Shown piece by piece: positions 20,521-22,842 of a stretch of 22,842 bases of DNA. The position numbers and the translations under genes were made by a program. Under the pieces are notes generated by a model. That model saw only the letters and a list, made by a program, of their open reading frames with translations. It did not search any database and was not told the origin of the DNA. Source of the stretch: a virus; IMG/VR virus record IMGVR_UViG_3300004772_000026, positions 1 to 22,842 of that record; one strand, 5' to 3'. Numbering within the stretch: position 1 is the stretch's first letter; every line of letters starts with the position of its first letter.

Positions 20521-22674
20521 TCAATCTTGGTCAACAGCGGCATATTTGGTCGTAGGTCGCCCGCCTGTCGGCCCTGGAGGCGCGGCTTGTGCGGTCACGT
20601 AACCAACTTCCACGAGCTGCGCCAGCAATTCCCTTAGTTGTTTCAGGTCAATTCGGATACCTTTAGCATACAGTTCACGGAGTGTCAAGGCCCCGTGCCG
20701 CCTGAGATACTCAACAATCCGATTAGCCTGTTTTGTGTGCTCATTATCCGCCATGTATGCCGATGCATCCCGCAGCAGGCCGCGTGTGCAGTGCATCGCC
20801 AAATCCCAACCCCATTGCACTGCCTCCCGGCCAATAACGGGTGCCTCCGGGTTGTCGCTCACTGCGCGCACAAGCGCCAGCTTCATGGCATTTTCCCCAA
20901 GCCGCGCGACGATTGACGCCGCGGCCGAGCCGGCCACCTTCCGCGCCCAAATATCCTCCTCATTCTCAAGCATATTGTCGTGTAGTTCGTCTGCATCGTC
21001 GTCACATGGGACAGTGTATGGCGTAATGCTTGCTGTCGAAACCATCGTTTCGGCCAGGTTTCCCCCAAAATCATGGCCCAATGGACCGCGCGCGATTGCT
21101 TTCAAATCCTGCAACAACGCGCCGCAAGGCTCTATGATTCCAGCATTTTTATTCCGCGTCGGTCGATGATTATCTGTAACAAATACGAGGAACCGGGCAA
21201 GTGACCCATCGAGCATAGCCCCCCCCTCCAACGCAGCCCAAAAGGTGCTTGGCGTGGTCATTCCGTAAAGGCAGCAATGTGGCTGCTGCAAATCAATGCG
21301 CGCGTTCTCTTTTTGGTCCGCGTATTCAGTGCCGCCATAACTGCCCTTGGCCCTGCTATACAATTTAAGCAGTTCTGACCAAATCTCCATGCGGTGGCCT
21401 GGCGCATTTTTCCCTGTGACGCCCCGCAGGAAAAGTCCCAGTTCGTCAATTTGGAACAACCGCGCAGGATGTTTGCCTAGACTGGTTAGCACAGCCCGGC
21501 CTGACGCGATATTCTCGCCGGCCATATACCGGTCAAGCCCCGCCTCGGAAAAGGCGCGCCGCACCACTTCTGGCGCGTGGTCCTTTCCTGCGCCAGATTC
21601 GGCAATGGCTGCGATGTAGATATTTGTCCTCAAGTCTGTGCGGGTGCGATATTTTCGCCCGGCCAGCACTCCAACGGCACAAATGGCAGCACCCAACGCC
21701 AAGAATGGCTGTGGCCGAATGGCGGTTTTGTTGCATTCTTCGACCAACATGCCGATGACACCGCCGACATCGAGAAGATTGGAGCCGATAGGCGCGGGCG
21801 GTTGTGGTTTTTTAGCAACAGTTTTCGCCAGGAACGGCGACAGGTCGATGTCGTTAAAATCGTTTGGCTGTGCCACAGCCGCAGCACGCGGCCTGCCTCC
21901 ACCGTCTCGATACGCGGTTTCCAGGGTTTTGAGCGCGTGGCGTTGGTCCCTGCACCGTATCAGGATATCCCCGACTGCCGCGCTGAGTTCGCCCCAAGCA
22001 ACGCTATGGTCTAGGTCACCAGATGCGACTAGCCCGCCGATGCTGTATGCAGCCTTGTTAATAGCGAAATGCTTCGCACCGTCTGGGGCGTTGCGTATGT
22101 TGGCGCATTCTGCCTCAAGGCCGGCAAGGGCGTAAGGGGAGCCGCCGTCTAGGATAGTCCGATGGACTGGCTGGACTATAATAGTCTGAGGTGTAACACT
22201 TGCCGCCTCGTAAATCCACTCTGGCAACGGTGCCACGTCATCGTGTGCAATCCAGATATAGCCCGGCGATGGCGGGACGATAACGTATCCCCCATCGCCC
22301 CGCACATCGACGCCAGGCGCAATTTTACCGGCGGAATTTCGCAGCATGGCAGGTGCGCGAAAATACAGATGGACACCGCCGGATTGCGTTTGAGCCATGA
22401 GCGTGGCTAGGATGGCCTGGGCGTGCGCGTCAAGCCACGCGCCGCCCTGCGCGCCGTCTTTGATGTCGATATCGATGACGACGAGGCCAGATGCCTGCCC
22501 TGTTGGCATGCCGATATGCGTGGCGTCAGAACGTGTGAACATCCGCCGGATATCGTCCGGGTCCTGTGACGCCATCTCCTTCCATTTCAGCCCCGCAACG
22601 GGGATTTTCCCGGAGCAAGGGAACACCGGCACGCCGTAGGTTTGCGCCATCCAAATGGCGTCAGCAATTATCAT
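20521..22674 (-). CDS. Bifunctional Prim-Pol and P-loop helicase (phage replication protein)
   Basis: A 717-residue fusion. Residues 1-160 are an archaeo-eukaryotic Prim-Pol domain: GLVVIDIDIKDGAQGG with the metal-binding Asp68 and Asp70, VHLYF with His102, and VDVRGDGGYVIVPPS with Asp123. Residues about 300-560 form a P-loop NTPase: AESGAGKD at 358-365, where Asp365 follows the P-loop Lys in place of the usual Ser/Thr, Walker B LFQIDELGLF with Asp410 and Glu411, and a probable Arg finger in DGSLARFLVF. The C-terminal ~70 residues form a winged-helix-like end (RRHGALTLRELYAKGIRIDL). The protein would prime and unwind phage DNA. The start ATG at 22674 overlaps the upstream TGA (ATGA) with AAAGG about eight bases away; the longer frame from 22785 is not needed. 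A repeat-rich candidate origin follows its stop. Confidence 0.88.
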   Translation of the reverse strand: MIIADAIWMAQTYGVPVFPCSGKIPVAGLKWKEMASQDPDDIRRMFTRSDATHIGMPTGQASGLVVIDIDIKDGAQGGAWLDAHAQAILATLMAQTQSGGVHLYFRAPAMLRNSAGKIAPGVDVRGDGGYVIVPPSPGYIWIAHDDVAPLPEWIYEAASVTPQTIIVQPVHRTILDGGSPYALAGLEAECANIRNAPDGAKHFAINKAAYSIGGLVASGDLDHSVAWGELSAAVGDILIRCRDQRHALKTLETAYRDGGGRPRAAAVAQPNDFNDIDLSPFLAKTVAKKPQPPAPIGSNLLDVGGVIGMLVEECNKTAIRPQPFLALGAAICAVGVLAGRKYRTRTDLRTNIYIAAIAESGAGKDHAPEVVRRAFSEAGLDRYMAGENIASGRAVLTSLGKHPARLFQIDELGLFLRGVTGKNAPGHRMEIWSELLKLYSRAKGSYGGTEYADQKENARIDLQQPHCCLYGMTTPSTFWAALEGGAMLDGSLARFLVFVTDNHRPTRNKNAGIIEPCGALLQDLKAIARGPLGHDFGGNLAETMVSTASITPYTVPCDDDADELHDNMLENEEDIWARKVAGSAAASIVARLGENAMKLALVRAVSDNPEAPVIGREAVQWGWDLAMHCTRGLLRDASAYMADNEHTKQANRIVEYLRRHGALTLRELYAKGIRIDLKQLRELLAQLVEVGYVTAQAAPPGPTGGRPTTKYAAVDQD

Positions 22675-22842
22675 TTTGCAACCTTTTGCATTGCGTTTTG
22701 CACAGCGACATTTTGAGCAATCAACGAATCGACATAGCCGGTGCAAATTGTCTCGACAAGCGCCATAAACTGCGCTGCGTCCCATTGGTGCGTATGCGCC
22801 GGCATCGTGTCAAGCAACTCGCCTGCCCTCTCCGCAGCGGCC
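22671..22842 (-). CDS. C-terminal fragment of an unknown gene upstream of the Prim-Pol (partial)
   Basis: The right edge cuts a gene whose last 56 residues are visible, ending TGA at 22671-22673, which overlaps the Prim-Pol start. It reads AAERAGELLDTMPAHTHQWD at the edge, then VETICTGYVDSLIAQNVAVQ and ends NAMQKVAK, so it is helical and hydrophilic. The overlap points to translational coupling with the replication protein. No family is recognisable from this fragment. Confidence 0.65.
   Translation of the reverse strand, partial: AAAERAGELLDTMPAHTHQWDAAQFMALVETICTGYVDSLIAQNVAVQNAMQKVAK

Noticed and set aside
22675-22785. Upstream extension of the Prim-Pol gene (start 22785)
   Set aside because: The ATG at 22674 overlaps the upstream gene's stop with a good AAAGG site and begins the typical MIIADAIWMA; the extension overlaps a coding fragment in another frame.
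1-22842. tRNA, rRNA, integrase or lysis genes
   Set aside because: Searched by eye on both strands; no cloverleaf, integrase motif or lysozyme motif was found, and the only holin-like shape (17167-17313) lacks supporting evidence.

Overview
The window is a section of a double-stranded DNA tailed bacteriophage (or prophage) genome. The evidence is a clear packaging and head module: small terminase, large terminase, portal, a scaffold-like protein, an HK97-type major capsid protein and several virion proteins. With these are a Prim-Pol/helicase replication protein and a RusA-type resolvase. Gene content and order (terS, terL, a ~760-residue portal, scaffold-like protein, capsid, then the first codons of a probable head-tail connector) fit a podovirus-like plan. 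A proteobacterial, perhaps alphaproteobacterial, host is an inference from gene style and from a perfect parS-type palindrome. No integrase, tail tube, tape measure, lysis gene, tRNA or CRISPR array is visible, and both window ends cut through genes.

Layout. Almost everything is transcribed leftwards, so the reading order runs from high to low coordinates. (1) 22842-20521: the end of an unknown gene, then a Prim-Pol/helicase. (2) 20520-20201: a non-coding stretch with a 42-bp pure A/T run and repeated motifs, a candidate origin or control region, followed by rusA (20200-19793). (3) 19725-18524: a small rightward cassette of four genes (three unknowns and an XRE-type regulator), driven by two near-duplicate promoters. 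(4) 18523-18333: a divergent promoter hub. (5) 18332-15890: a 97-residue unknown, terS and seven small overlapping genes lying unusually between terS and terL. (6) 15906-7401: terL, portal, an ADP-ribosyltransferase-like effector, a Gly/Lys/His-rich protein, three small genes, a GroES-like co-chaperonin, a scaffold-like protein and an unknown, closed by a strong intrinsic terminator at 7360-7395. (7) 7243-1: a second head block with a decoration-type protein, the major capsid protein, further virion proteins and three small basic proteins, ending in the first codons of a connector-like gene.

How the genes fit together. The first head block supplies the packaging motor, portal, chaperone and scaffold. 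The second supplies the high-copy shell and surface proteins behind its own leader, in which the ribosome binding site can pair with an adjacent anti-SD. Starts and stops overlap through most of the leftward operon (ATGA and TAATG junctions), which indicates translational coupling.

Most notable signals: a perfect TGTTTCACGTGAAACA parS-type site (16727) plus a near copy (18012) with no ParB visible; a duplicated promoter cassette with the same promoter-to-ATG distance; a repeat plus A/T tract beside the Prim-Pol gene; an ART effector and a GroES in the head operon; three DUF551-like paralogs; and similar beta-rich modules inserted in four virion proteins. Family names were assigned by recognition only; no database search was run.
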